Assembly: GCA_052244495.1 (NCBI GenBank)
Contig: JBQPXH010000001.1
Length of the DNA stretch: 64,000 bases
Direction: 5' to 3' (one strand)
DNA from: Cereibacter_A sp052244495
GTDB taxonomy: Bacteria > Pseudomonadota > Alphaproteobacteria > Rhodobacterales > Rhodobacteraceae
Shown: one piece after another, positions 16,379-25,090 of the stretch
Layout: every line of letters starts with the position of its first letter
Numbering within the stretch: the stretch's first letter is position 1
The notes under the pieces: generated by a model
Seen by the model: the letters and a program-made list of their open reading frames with translations, nothing else
Told to the model about the DNA's origin: nothing
Databases searched by the model: none
Translations under genes and position numbers: made by a program

Positions 16379-18493
16379 GTGCGCCTGAAGTCGATCCAGT
16401 TCAAGATCTCCCTGCTAGCCGGCGTCTGTGTCGTGGCCGCCAGCATGTCGCTCATGGGCTACAGCATCTACTCCGCCGAAGGCAGCAAGGCTTTCGTCGG
16501 CGAGACCCTGGACAGCATGATGGAGGCCAGCGCCGAGGAGCGTCTCAGAACGCTCGCTTTCGCTCAGGCATCGCAGATCAAGGCGCCGCTCGACTCGGCC
16601 TTCGATGCCGCCCGCAACATGGCGCGCATGTTCGAGGTATCGACGGCGCGCGCCGGGAACACGCTTGCGCCGGGAAGCGCGCTTCGGTCCCAGTTCAATG
16701 CGATCCTGCTCAACGTCCTGAAGGATAATCCCCGGTTCAACGGCACCTACAGCGCGTGGGAGCCGAACGCGATCGACGGCCAGGACATGCTGTACCGGAA
16801 CCGGACGGATGTGGGTTCGGACGCGACTGGCCGGTTCCTGCCCTACTGGACGCGCGGCGCCGATGGCAAGCTGGCGGTCCAGCCGCTCGTCGAATACGAC
16901 AGCACGGCCCTTCACCCGAATGGTGTGATGAAGGGCGGATGGTATATCGGCCCCCACGACGGCCGCGGCGAGAGCATCCTCGACCCGCTGCCCTACATCG
17001 TGCAGGGCAAGTCGGTCTACCTCGCGACCATGTCGGTTCCGATCACCATCGACGGCAAGTTCGCAGGTGTTGCAGGCGCCGATTTCGACCTCACCTTCGT
17101 GCAGAAGCTGGCGGAAGAGGTGAAAGCCTCGATCTACGGTGGCCAGGCCTCGGTCGCGATCATCAGCTACAAGGGATTGGTGGTCGCCTCCAGCGAGCAT
17201 CCCGAAGCCGTAGGTCAGCCCTATGACACGATTCGGCCCGATGCTGCGGGTTTCCTGCCGTCGATCCAATCGGGCCGCGAGACCGTTGACGCAAGCCCCG
17301 AGGTTTTCACGGCGCTCTCGCCCATCGTGATCGGTCGCACGGAAACCCCGTGGTCCGTCATCATCGAGGTGCCCCGATCGGTCGTTCTGGCGGAAGCGAC
17401 GGCACTCACCGCGGCGATTGCGGAACGGAACCGGTCCGACGTTGTCCTTCAGGTCGTCTTCGGGATCGTGATTGCGGCAGCGGGCGTGGTTGCGATGTGG
17501 TTTGTCGCCCGGACGGTGGCGCGGCCGATCCGGTCGATGACGCAGGCCATGCAGCAACTGGCTGACGGGCGACTGGACACCGTTATTCCCGATGACGGTC
17601 GCCGCGACGAGATCGGCGACCTGACGCGGGCAATGGCAGCGATGACGCTGAACCTGCGCCAGATCGTCGGAGACGTGATCTCCAGTTCGGATCGGGTTGC
17701 GAGCGGCTCGCAGCAGGCTTCGTCCATGGCCACGCAGCTGAGCCAGGGTTCGGCGGACCAGGCCGCCTCCACGGAAGAGGTCTCTGCCACGATCGAGGAA
17801 ATGACCGCCAATATCCGGCAGATCGCTGAAAACGCCTCGCAGACCGAAGCGATTGCCGATCAGGCGAGCACCAATGCCGAGAACAGCGGACGCGCGGTCG
17901 CCAATTCGGTCGAGGCCATGCGCGCCATCGCCGAGAGGATCGAGTTCGTTCAGGAGATTGCGCGGCAGACCGACCTTCTGGCGCTCAATGCCGCGATCGA
18001 GGCGGCCCGTGCGGGCAGCCATGGGGCCGGCTTCGCAGTGGTTGCCGCCGAAGTGCGCAAACTCGCGGAGCGGTCCCAGCAGTCTTCGACCGAGATCGGC
18101 GATCTTTCCCGCTCGACGCTGACCATCGCTGAGCAGGCTGGGCGCATGCTGGAAGAACTTGTGCCCGACATCCAGCGCACCGCAGCGCTGGTCGGCGAAA
18201 TCTCGTCTTCCTGTCGCGAACAGCAAACCGGTTCCGAGCAGATCCGGCAAGCCATCCAGAAGCTGGATGAGGTCACACGGCGGAATGCCGGCGCCTCCGA
18301 CGAAGTGGCATCCACCGCCACAGAGCTGTCGTCGCAGGCCGCGATGCTGAACGAGCGGGCCGGTTACTTTACGCTCCAGACCACCGAATCCTTCAGTGAC
18401 AACAGAGAAACTCACCGCCGGCATATCCACGCGGTTGCCAGCCAGTCGGACGAGGGGCCGCGTGACTACGACGACAATCATCGGGCAGCGTGA
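16379..18493 (+). CDS. Methyl-accepting chemotaxis protein with dCache sensor
   Basis: A 704-residue membrane chemoreceptor. The first helix is near residues 8-30. A periplasmic dCache domain follows (about 40-345), including FNGTYSAWEPNAIDG, YWTRGADGKL and TMSVPITIDGKFAGVAGADF. The second membrane helix is near 358-380, followed by HAMP (RPIRSMTQAMQQLADGRLD) and the cytoplasmic signalling domain, whose tip reads RQTDLLALNAAIEAARAG with HGAGFAVVAAEVRKLAE. It would control CheA in response to a periplasmic ligand. The start is a GTG with AGGAG upstream. It lies beside the tricarboxylate regulator, so an organic acid ligand is possible but unproven. Confidence 0.93.
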   Translation: MRLKSIQFKISLLAGVCVVAASMSLMGYSIYSAEGSKAFVGETLDSMMEASAEERLRTLAFAQASQIKAPLDSAFDAARNMARMFEVSTARAGNTLAPGSALRSQFNAILLNVLKDNPRFNGTYSAWEPNAIDGQDMLYRNRTDVGSDATGRFLPYWTRGADGKLAVQPLVEYDSTALHPNGVMKGGWYIGPHDGRGESILDPLPYIVQGKSVYLATMSVPITIDGKFAGVAGADFDLTFVQKLAEEVKASIYGGQASVAIISYKGLVVASSEHPEAVGQPYDTIRPDAAGFLPSIQSGRETVDASPEVFTALSPIVIGRTETPWSVIIEVPRSVVLAEATALTAAIAERNRSDVVLQVVFGIVIAAAGVVAMWFVARTVARPIRSMTQAMQQLADGRLDTVIPDDGRRDEIGDLTRAMAAMTLNLRQIVGDVISSSDRVASGSQQASSMATQLSQGSADQAASTEEVSATIEEMTANIRQIAENASQTEAIADQASTNAENSGRAVANSVEAMRAIAERIEFVQEIARQTDLLALNAAIEAARAGSHGAGFAVVAAEVRKLAERSQQSSTEIGDLSRSTLTIAEQAGRMLEELVPDIQRTAALVGEISSSCREQQTGSEQIRQAIQKLDEVTRRNAGASDEVASTATELSSQAAMLNERAGYFTLQTTESFSDNRETHRRHIHAVASQSDEGPRDYDDNHRAA

Positions 18494-19093
18494 CAAGGAC
18501 GACAGTCATCGCGACGCTTCTGTCTAAAACCTCGGCGTATCTCGAAGGAAAACAGCCTGAGCGTCGCGTTGCCCTTGACTCAGCTACGGCCGAAACTGCG
18601 TGATGGGGGCGTATCGTGGCGGGTGCTGAAGCCCGCCAAAACCTCCAGATGGAGCGATACGCCTGCGTCCGAAGATGCCACCATCGTCTCCTTTGCCAGC
18701 CGGGTTCGGTCGTTGGCCCACTGACCGAGGTCAATATCACTGCCACGGGTCTGACGGCCCGTTGCACCTGCTCGAATGCCTCGGCCGGACCAACTGGCGA
18801 CGATGGAGCGGATACCACCGCCGAAGCCGTGCAGGGACCAGAATGAGCTGTGTCAAACTCCTCGGCCAAGGCAGGTCCGCCCGCGACTTCGACCGTCAGG
18901 TCGCCGAGTTCCAGTCCGCGTTGCGGTCCTGAACGGCCAGACTGCGCTCGGCACACCCATCCCGGAAGCCGGAGGATAAGTCTGTCCGGGGGGAAGGGGA
19001 GGTCCGCCTGTCACCCGGTTTGTGCGACAGAGCCCCCGGATACCCTTTCGCCATGTCCCAGCCATCCGGGACGCTGGTGCCTGTTCGACAAGG
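18494..19093. other. Intergenic region with nested inverted repeat
   Basis: No supported gene in about 600 bases between a plus-strand chemoreceptor and a minus-strand oxidoreductase. The notable content is the nested inverted repeat at 18608-18663, listed separately. Reading frames here have skewed composition and no recognisable domain. Confidence 0.4.
18608..18663. repeat. Nested inverted repeat, possible structured RNA or protein site
   Basis: Outer arms GGCGTATCG (18608-18616) and CGATACGCC (18655-18663) are perfectly complementary. Inside them, TGGCGGG and CCCGCCA form a second perfect 7-base stem with an 8-base loop, and CTCCA-GA-TGGAG forms a third short palindrome. The three elements could fold as a three-way junction. 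No T-run follows. Function unknown. Confidence 0.5.
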
Positions 19094-20011
19094 TCACGGC
19101 ATCGACAGAACGATCTTCCCGCGCGTGCGGCCGGCTTCAGACAGGTCCAGGGCCTGCTTGACCTCAGCGAGCCGAAATGTCCGCTCGACATGGGGCGAGA
19201 CCTTGCCGGCTGCTACAAGTGCGCTGATGCGCGCGAGGGTGCTCGCATTCGGAACCGTAAACGAGCGCTTCACCGTGACGCCATGGCGTTCGGCCTCATC
19301 TCCCTCGGGGAAGGCCACCACGGTCACCATCGCGCCGCCCCGGCGCAGCGTTGCGAAGGCATGCTGGAACGTCTCGGCCCCGACCGTGTCGAGCACCACG
19401 TCCATGCCCCGGACGACATTTTCGATGCGGCTCGCGGTGTAGTCGACGACCTCATCGGCACCGAGGCCGCGAACGAACTCGATGTTGCGGGTGGAGCAGG
19501 CGGCAGTGACATGCGCCCCGGCCGACTTGGCAAACTGAACCGCGAGCGACCCCACGCCGCCGGACGCGCCGGTGATCAACAGGCGCTGGCCCTCGCCGAG
19601 GCCCGCCTCGCCGAACATCGCCTGCCACGCCGTGGTGCCGGCCAGAGGAAGCGCGGCCGCCTCTTCCGCGTCGAGTCCCGCAGGCTTGCGAGCGATATCC
19701 GCCGCGGCGACGGTCAGGTATTCCGAGAAAGCGCCGGTCTTGACCATCCCGAAGACCTCGTCCCCGGTCGCGAAATCCGCAACGTTGGCTCCGGTCTTTT
19801 CGACCACGCCGACGAATTCGCTGCCCAGCCGGATGGGAAGCGTCATCCCCAACCGGGCGCCGGCGCCGCTGCGGATCTTCCAGTCGATCGGATTGACCCC
19901 TGCGGCAATGACCCGGACGAGCACTTCATCAGGTTGCGGGTCCGGGCGGTCCACCTCGACAAGCTGCACGACGCTGTTGGAGCCGTAGTCGTTTACGAGT
20001 GCCGTAAGCAT
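19094..20011 (-). CDS. NADPH:quinone oxidoreductase-like medium-chain dehydrogenase
   Basis: A 305-residue zinc-free medium-chain dehydrogenase/reductase. The N-terminal GroES-like domain includes VRVIAAGVNPIDWKIRSG. The Rossmann nucleotide site is GASGGVGSLAVQFAKSAGA, which favours NADPH. No structural-zinc cysteine cluster is present. Such enzymes reduce quinones or alpha,beta-unsaturated carbonyls in the cytoplasm. The ATG at 20011 has AAAGG upstream. It is divergently arranged with an AraC-family regulator, a common pairing in which the regulator controls the oxidoreductase in response to an electrophile. Confidence 0.87.
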   Translation of the reverse strand: MLTALVNDYGSNSVVQLVEVDRPDPQPDEVLVRVIAAGVNPIDWKIRSGAGARLGMTLPIRLGSEFVGVVEKTGANVADFATGDEVFGMVKTGAFSEYLTVAAADIARKPAGLDAEEAAALPLAGTTAWQAMFGEAGLGEGQRLLITGASGGVGSLAVQFAKSAGAHVTAACSTRNIEFVRGLGADEVVDYTASRIENVVRGMDVVLDTVGAETFQHAFATLRRGGAMVTVVAFPEGDEAERHGVTVKRSFTVPNASTLARISALVAAGKVSPHVERTFRLAEVKQALDLSEAGRTRGKIVLSMP

Positions 20012-20046
20012 GTCTGAGACCTTTCGCTTGGGATCCGTTTCCGGAG

Positions 20047-20868
20047 GTGGTATCAGTTTCTTTCATCGATATGTGGCCAACAGGCATCGCTGAAATGCCA
20101 TTCTCGACGCCTGGCGTTACGCTGCACAGAACTCGCAAACGGCGCGCCGAGGCGCTGCCTGACCATGCACATGACCAGGCGCAGCTGACTTTCGTGGCCT
20201 CGGGCATGGCCCAGTTGCGGACCGAAGGCGGCGTCTGGCTGCTGCCGCCACAATTGGCGGCCTGGGTGCCGCCGGGCATGCCGCACCGGCTGGACATCAT
20301 GACCGATGCCGAGCTTCTCGTCGTGCTGTGGCCCCCTGCCGCGCTGAGCGCCGCGATACCGGACGACTTTCCCGCAGGGGATTTCGTGTCCGCCGTCTCG
20401 CCGCTCTTGCGCAGCCTGCTCGATGCCCTCGCTCGGACCGACCTTGCATCCGAGCGGGGCGAGATCATGCTCAGGCTGGTGCTGCATGAGCTGCGGGCCA
20501 TCGAGCAGGCCCCAAGCTACCTGCCGATGCCGGCAAGCGAGGTCGGGCTGCGGCTGGCCGAGATCGCTCTTGCCGACCATCGCAACGACCTGTCTCTCGA
20601 GACCCTGGCCTCGCGCGCCGCCACCTCAGTGCGCACGGCAAGCCGGCGGTTTCCGGATGAGACCGGGATGACATTAAAGGCCTGGCGCCAACGCGCCCGC
20701 ATCCTCTGGGCGGTTCCCGAACTCGGGCGCGGCAGGCCCATTTCGCAGGTCGCTCGGGACACCGGCTTCGCGAGCACCGCGGCGTTTTCTCATGCGTTCC
20801 GGCAAGTCATGTCCCAGACGCCGAGCGAGTTTCTCGCGTCGTTCCAGCGCCATGAGAACGTCCGGTGA
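20047..20868 (+). CDS. AraC-family transcriptional regulator with N-terminal cupin
   Basis: An AraC-type regulator of up to 273 residues. A cupin-like sensor (about 25-150: HAHDQAQLTFVASGMAQ, WVPPGMPHRLDI) precedes the double helix-turn-helix (about 175-265: LSLETLASRAATSVRTASRR and ISQVARDTGFASTAAFSHAF, ending MSQTPSEF). The start is uncertain: the frame opens at a GTG at 20047, with ATGs at 20071 and 20095 and no good ribosome site before any of them. The family N-terminus fits the ATG at 20095 best. It faces away from the quinone oxidoreductase gene 35 bases or more away and probably regulates it. Confidence 0.85.
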   Translation: MVSVSFIDMWPTGIAEMPFSTPGVTLHRTRKRRAEALPDHAHDQAQLTFVASGMAQLRTEGGVWLLPPQLAAWVPPGMPHRLDIMTDAELLVVLWPPAALSAAIPDDFPAGDFVSAVSPLLRSLLDALARTDLASERGEIMLRLVLHELRAIEQAPSYLPMPASEVGLRLAEIALADHRNDLSLETLASRAATSVRTASRRFPDETGMTLKAWRQRARILWAVPELGRGRPISQVARDTGFASTAAFSHAFRQVMSQTPSEFLASFQRHENVR

Positions 20869-20992
20869 AGGATCACGGTCAGGCCGCCCTGGGGTGTCCG
20901 ACAGGCTCTGATGATGTGACCGCCCCCGACGCTCAAGCTGCACGTTGCTGGACGCTTCTGATCTCGAATAGGCTGCAGAGGGGAGGGGATGC

Positions 20993-21850
20993 ATGGCGAT
21001 GCACCCGACACGGCGGCGGCTGATAGGGATGGTGGGCGCGAGTCTCGCCGCGCCTTCGCTTCTGCGGGCGGCGCCCGACTTCCGCCTCGGGCTCACGCCG
21101 GTGTTCCTCGACAACGAGGCCGTCCTTCTGGACCGGCTCCGCTTCGCGCTGTCGGAGGCGATCGGCGACAGTGTCAGCCTCGTCCAGCGCCGCACCTATC
21201 AGGACGTGGTGGGCCTGCTGCTCGAAGGCTCGGTCTCGGCCGCGTGGATCTGCGGCTATCCCTTTCTGCAGCATCAGGCCGCCCTTGACCTTGTCGGCGT
21301 GCCGGTATGGCGCGGGCAGCCGCTCTACCGCTCCTACCTGATCGTGGGGGCCGACGATGCAGCGGGAGGTCTTGCCGACCTCCGCGGCGGCATCCATGCC
21401 TTTTCCGACCCGGACAGCAACTCGGGCTGGCTGGTCACGGCCTCGGACCTTGCGCGGATGGGCGAGACGCCCGAGCGGTTCTTCGGGCGGACCTTCTTCA
21501 CCTACGGACACCGCAATGTCGTGCGCGCCGTGGGCTCCGGCCTTGCCCGGTCGGGGAGTGTCGACGGATATGTCTGGGAGGCGCTGGCGGCCACCGAACC
21601 CGGTGTCGTGCAGCGGACACGGGTCGTCACGCGATCCGAGCCGATGGGCTTTCCGCCCTTCGCCTGCCGACGCGACCGTCGCGACGCGGCCGAGGTCAGG
21701 CGCTTCCGCGAGGCGCTTCGCGCCCTGCACGAGTCCGGCGCGGGACGCGCGGCGCTGGAGATGCTTCAACTCGACCGGGTGGCGCCCGGCGCGATGGACC
21801 TGTTCGACCCGATCGCGCAGCGGATGCGCATCGTGGGTGCGGTGCGGTGA
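20993..21850 (+). CDS. aioX: Periplasmic arsenite-binding sensor protein AioX
   Basis: A 285-residue PhnD-like periplasmic binding protein and first gene of an aioXSR-aioBA run. The N-terminus (MAMHPTRRRLIGMVGASLAAP, with a pair of Arg before a hydrophobic stretch) looks like a Tat or Sec signal. Mature motifs include HAFSDPDSNSGWLVTASDLARMG and the FTYGHRNVVRAVGSGLA region of the phosphonate-binding family. Cys87 in the AAWICGYPF segment lies where AioX proteins have their arsenite-sensing cysteine. It should bind As(III) in the periplasm and signal to the adjacent histidine kinase, whose ATG overlaps its stop by one base. GGGAGGGG precedes the start. Identification rests mainly on gene context plus the Cys. 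Confidence 0.85.
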   Translation: MAMHPTRRRLIGMVGASLAAPSLLRAAPDFRLGLTPVFLDNEAVLLDRLRFALSEAIGDSVSLVQRRTYQDVVGLLLEGSVSAAWICGYPFLQHQAALDLVGVPVWRGQPLYRSYLIVGADDAAGGLADLRGGIHAFSDPDSNSGWLVTASDLARMGETPERFFGRTFFTYGHRNVVRAVGSGLARSGSVDGYVWEALAATEPGVVQRTRVVTRSEPMGFPPFACRRDRRDAAEVRRFREALRALHESGAGRAALEMLQLDRVAPGAMDLFDPIAQRMRIVGAVR

Positions 21851-23241
21851 TGCGGCGCCTGTCACTGTCAGTCCGGGTCCCCCTCGCGGCCGTGGCGATG
21901 ATGGTGGCGACGGGCCTCGTTGCCTCGCAGCAGGTGCTCGGCCGGCTGGACCAGGAGCAGCGGTCGCGCCTGCGCGAACTGGTGGAGCTTCAGGTGACGG
22001 GGCTATCCGTCGCGCTCGGGCCCTCGGTCCTGCGCGAGGATGTATGGGAGGTGTTCGACACGCTGGATCGTGCGGCCGAAGCCGGGGGCCGGATGGTGTT
22101 GACCGCGGTCGCCGATCCGCAGGGCCGGGTGATCGCAGCGAGCGACCCGCGGCGAGCGCCGGTAGGCAGTCCGCTCTCCGCATTGAGCGCCGATGCGCTT
22201 CCGTCGCAGGCGCTGGTGCTCGATCCCGCGGCGGGTCATGTGCGGGTGCTTGCCCCGCTGGTCTATCAGGGCCGACCGATCGGGCAGATCCTGACCGAAC
22301 TCGACGTGTCGGACCTCGTGGCCGAGCGCCGGCGGGCGCGGCTTTATCTGCTGGCGGGCAACGCGCTGGCGACGGGGTTGATCGCCGCGCTGGGTCTTCT
22401 GGCCATGCGCCGGATGCTCCGCCCGGTGGGCCTGCTTGCGCGCCACATGGAGACGGCCGAGGGCGCTCCGCAGCCCATCGACGAAGCGCGCATCCCGAGG
22501 GGCGATCCCGAGCTGGCAGGGTTGTTCCGCACCTTCAATGCCATGAGCGGCGCGGTGCGGGCGCGGGTCGAGACCGAGCGGCGGCTGGCCGAGCGCGAGC
22601 GCTTCGTGAGCCTCGGCCGGCTCTCGTCGTCGCTTGCACACGAGATCAACAACCCGCTGGGTGGGCTGCTTAACGTGACCGACACCCTCCGCAGCTACGC
22701 CGACCGGCCCGAGGTGGTCCGGCAGTCGGCCGATCTGCTCGACCGCGGCCTGCGCCATCTGCGCGACGTGGCGCGCGCGACGCTCGAGATGAACCGGATC
22801 GACCGTCAGGGGATGCCGCTGCAGGTGCAGGACTTCGACGACCTCCGCATCCTCTTCGCGCCCGAGGTGGCGCGGCTCGCGCAGCGCCTCGACTGGTCGG
22901 TCGCAGCGGGGCGGCTCGACCGCTGGCCCGCGGCGCCGATCCGCCAGATCGCGTTGAACCTGCTGCTCAATGCCTCGGCCGCTGCCGGTCCCGGCGGGCG
23001 CGTCGGGCTGCGCGTGGCTTGCGATGCCGACCTGCGGCTGGAGGTGACGGACAACGGGCCGGGCATGGCCGAGGCTGCGCTCTGCCGGCTGATGACGGAT
23101 GCGCCGCTGCCGCCGGAGGGCGGTGTGGGGCTGAGGCTCGTCCGGGATCTGGTCCGTGAACTCGGCGGGCGGATCGATCACACGCGCCACGACGGGCTGA
23201 CCCTCCTGACCGTCGTTCTACCGGAGAGCCGGCCATGCTGA
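21850..23241 (+). CDS. aioS: Sensor histidine kinase AioS
   Basis: A 463-residue membrane histidine kinase. Membrane helices lie near residues 8-28 and 168-190 with a periplasmic sensor region between. A HAMP-like linker follows. The phosphoacceptor is His264 in SSLAHEINNPLGGLL. The ATPase domain has an N-box (LNLLLNASAAAG), a G1 box (DNGPGMAE) and a GVGLRLV G2 box. It should read arsenite-bound AioX and phosphorylate the downstream AioR. The start overlaps the aioX stop by one base, and its stop lies inside the aioR start region (23235-23241), so the three genes are tightly coupled. The kinase family is certain; the name comes from gene order. Confidence 0.88.
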   Translation: MRRLSLSVRVPLAAVAMMVATGLVASQQVLGRLDQEQRSRLRELVELQVTGLSVALGPSVLREDVWEVFDTLDRAAEAGGRMVLTAVADPQGRVIAASDPRRAPVGSPLSALSADALPSQALVLDPAAGHVRVLAPLVYQGRPIGQILTELDVSDLVAERRRARLYLLAGNALATGLIAALGLLAMRRMLRPVGLLARHMETAEGAPQPIDEARIPRGDPELAGLFRTFNAMSGAVRARVETERRLAERERFVSLGRLSSSLAHEINNPLGGLLNVTDTLRSYADRPEVVRQSADLLDRGLRHLRDVARATLEMNRIDRQGMPLQVQDFDDLRILFAPEVARLAQRLDWSVAAGRLDRWPAAPIRQIALNLLLNASAAAGPGGRVGLRVACDADLRLEVTDNGPGMAEAALCRLMTDAPLPPEGGVGLRLVRDLVRELGGRIDHTRHDGLTLLTVVLPESRPC

Positions 23242-24425
23242 GCGGCCATCGGATCGCGCTGATCGAGGATGACGAGATCATGGGAGGCTCGCTTCTGCAG
23301 CGCCTGACACTGGAAGGCGCCGAGGTCATCTGGCTGAAGCAGGCCGGCCGGGCGGTCGGGGCGCTGCGGACGCCGCGCAAGCCCTACGACGCCGTGATCT
23401 GCGACATCCGGCTGCCCGACGGCTCGGGCGAGGACGTCTTCACCACGCTCTGCCGCACGGTGACGCCGCCGCCCTTCCTGTTCATCACCGGGCAGGGCGA
23501 CATTGCGCAGGCGGTGCGGCTGATGCAGGCGGGCGCGACGGACTATGTGACGAAACCCTTCGAACTGCCGGTGCTGCTGGAACGGCTGGCGCTGCTGATC
23601 CGCCGCGTGGTCGTCGTCGACCTGCCGCCGTTGCTGGGCATCTCGGAAGCGGCCCGCCGGGTCGAGGCACTGGTGCGCGCGGTCGCGGCGCAGGATCATC
23701 CGGTGGCGGTCCGCGGGGCACCGGGCACCGGAAAGGGGCTCATCGCGCGGCACATCCACCGGCTGTCGGACCGCAGCGCCGCGCCGTTCCTCGAGGTCAA
23801 TCTGGCGCGCGAATCCGATCCGGCCGCGGCGCTGAACGAAGCGCTGCGCCAGATCGGCGAGGGGGTGCTGTTCCTCAACGCTCCGGAGCGGCTGCCCGAG
23901 GCCCTGCAGGAAGATCTGCTCCGCGCGCTCGACCGGACCTCTGGCCGGGTGATCTCGGCCATGCTGCCGGGGGCAGGGCCGACGCTCGCTGCCCTGGGCG
24001 AGCGGCTCTCGCGCAGCGAGATCCGCGTGCCGCCGCTGGCCGAGCGGCCCGAGGACGCGGTCTGGCTCCTGCGCCTTCTGTTCGAGCAGATGAACCCGCG
24101 GCGGCCGCAGCCCCTCGCCGGGATCTCGGCGCTGACGGAGGCGACCGTGCAGGCCCACGACTGGCCCGGAAATGGGCGCGAGTTGCGCGCGCGGCTGGTC
24201 CGGGCGCTGGAGACTGCCGCGGGCGCGTGGCTCTTTCCGGCGGACCTCTTCCCCGAGCGGCAGGACGAGAGCTTCCGCACCCTGGCGCAGGCGCGCGACG
24301 CGGCCGAGCGGGCGCAGATCCTCGCCGCGCTGGAACGCTGCGAGGGGCGGGTGGCCGAGGCGGCGAAGCTGCTCGACGTCTCGCGCACGACGCTGTGGGA
24401 GAAGATGCAGAAGCTGGGTCTCTGA
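23235..24425 (+). CDS. aioR: NtrC-type response regulator AioR with a degenerate AAA+ domain
   Basis: A 396-residue response regulator. The receiver (1-120) has acidic residues at the EDDE segment, phosphoacceptor Asp57 in CDIRLPDGSGED, and Lys107 in YVTKPF. The central AAA+ part keeps a Walker A (GAPGTGKGL, 161-169), but the GAFTGA loop that contacts sigma-54 is missing. The Walker B position reads GEGVLFLNAPERL, without the usual Asp-Glu. A Fis-type helix-turn-helix closes the protein (EAAKLLDVSRTTLWEKMQKL). It should bind DNA upstream of aioBA, but activation through sigma-54 appears unlikely. The 18-base palindrome right after its stop is a candidate binding site. It follows aioS with a 7-base overlap. 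Confidence 0.85.
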   Translation: MLSGHRIALIEDDEIMGGSLLQRLTLEGAEVIWLKQAGRAVGALRTPRKPYDAVICDIRLPDGSGEDVFTTLCRTVTPPPFLFITGQGDIAQAVRLMQAGATDYVTKPFELPVLLERLALLIRRVVVVDLPPLLGISEAARRVEALVRAVAAQDHPVAVRGAPGTGKGLIARHIHRLSDRSAAPFLEVNLARESDPAAALNEALRQIGEGVLFLNAPERLPEALQEDLLRALDRTSGRVISAMLPGAGPTLAALGERLSRSEIRVPPLAERPEDAVWLLRLLFEQMNPRRPQPLAGISALTEATVQAHDWPGNGRELRARLVRALETAAGAWLFPADLFPERQDESFRTLAQARDAAERAQILAALERCEGRVAEAAKLLDVSRTTLWEKMQKLGL

Positions 24426-24443
24426 CGTTCGGAATTCCGAACG
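24426..24443. promoter_or_regulatory. 18-bp perfect palindrome between aioR and aioB
   Basis: CGTTCGGAATTCCGAACG is self-complementary over all 18 bases and begins directly after the aioR stop, about 119 bases before aioB. A second inverted repeat, CCGCA-T-TGCGG, lies at 24475-24485. A palindrome with no loop is more likely a protein operator than a terminator. AioR is the obvious candidate binder. No convincing sigma-54 element (GG, ten bases, GC with good flanks) lies between here and aioB. Confidence 0.5.
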
Positions 24444-24561
24444 CCGGAAAATCCGCATCCCTGCCCGCCACTTGCCGCATTGCGGAAACGCCCTCGGGCA
24501 CGTCGCGGCGACAGGCGCGGCCCTGTTATCCTGCTCTCAGGTCTTTGGGAGGAGACATCCG

Positions 24562-25080
24562 ATGAAATGCAACCCGCTGGTCGATGTCGGCCGCCGCCAG
24601 TTCCTGCGTGGCGGCGTGGTGGGGGCGGCGGGGCTTGCGGCGGGGGCGGTGCTGCCCGCGGCCCCCGCGAAGGCGGGCGCGATGGCGCGGGTGGACTATC
24701 CGTCGAACCGCCTCGCCAATATCGCGGACCTGAAGGTGGGCGAGCCGCTGGACATCGCCTATCCCGATCCCGACAGCCCCGGCATCCTGCTGAAACTGGG
24801 CCAGAGGGTCGAGGGCGGCGCGGGGCCGGACGGGGACGTCGTGGCCTATTCCGTGCTCTGCCCGCACAAGGGCTGGCAGCTGCATTACAACGCCGCCGAC
24901 CGGACGCTGAACTGCCCCGGCCATTACTCGCGCTTCGACTGCGAGGCGGGCGGCCAGCAGATCTGGGGCAATGCCACGCAGAACCTGCCGCAGTTCATGC
25001 TGCGCGTGGACGACAGGGGCGACATCCACGCCGAAGGCGTGGACGAGCTGATCTACGGCCGCCTGTCGAACGTGCTCTGA
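24562..25080 (+). CDS. aioB: Arsenite oxidase small subunit, Rieske [2Fe-2S] protein
   Basis: A 172-residue Rieske subunit of the periplasmic arsenite oxidase. It passes electrons from the molybdenum subunit to a cytochrome c or azurin. The N-terminus has a twin-arginine signal (GRRQFLRGGVVGAAGLAAG), which also exports the co-folded large subunit. Cluster ligands are Cys100 and His102 (LCPHKGW) and Cys118 and His121 (NCPGHYSRFD), giving CxH-15-CxxH. The start ATG has GGGAGGAG upstream. The large subunit begins 10 bases after the stop. It belongs to the operon controlled by AioXSR. Confidence 0.96.
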   Translation: MKCNPLVDVGRRQFLRGGVVGAAGLAAGAVLPAAPAKAGAMARVDYPSNRLANIADLKVGEPLDIAYPDPDSPGILLKLGQRVEGGAGPDGDVVAYSVLCPHKGWQLHYNAADRTLNCPGHYSRFDCEAGGQQIWGNATQNLPQFMLRVDDRGDIHAEGVDELIYGRLSNVL

Positions 25081-25090
25081 GGGGGGGATC

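Noticed and set aside
16415..18496. Minus-strand frame opposite the first chemoreceptor
   Set aside because: The plus strand encodes HAMP and signalling-domain motifs; the antisense frame has none.
24491..24510. GGGCACGTCGCGGC as a possible sigma-54 promoter for aioBA
   Set aside because: The GG and GC can be placed ten bases apart, but the flanking minus-24 and minus-12 bases do not match, and AioR lacks GAFTGA.
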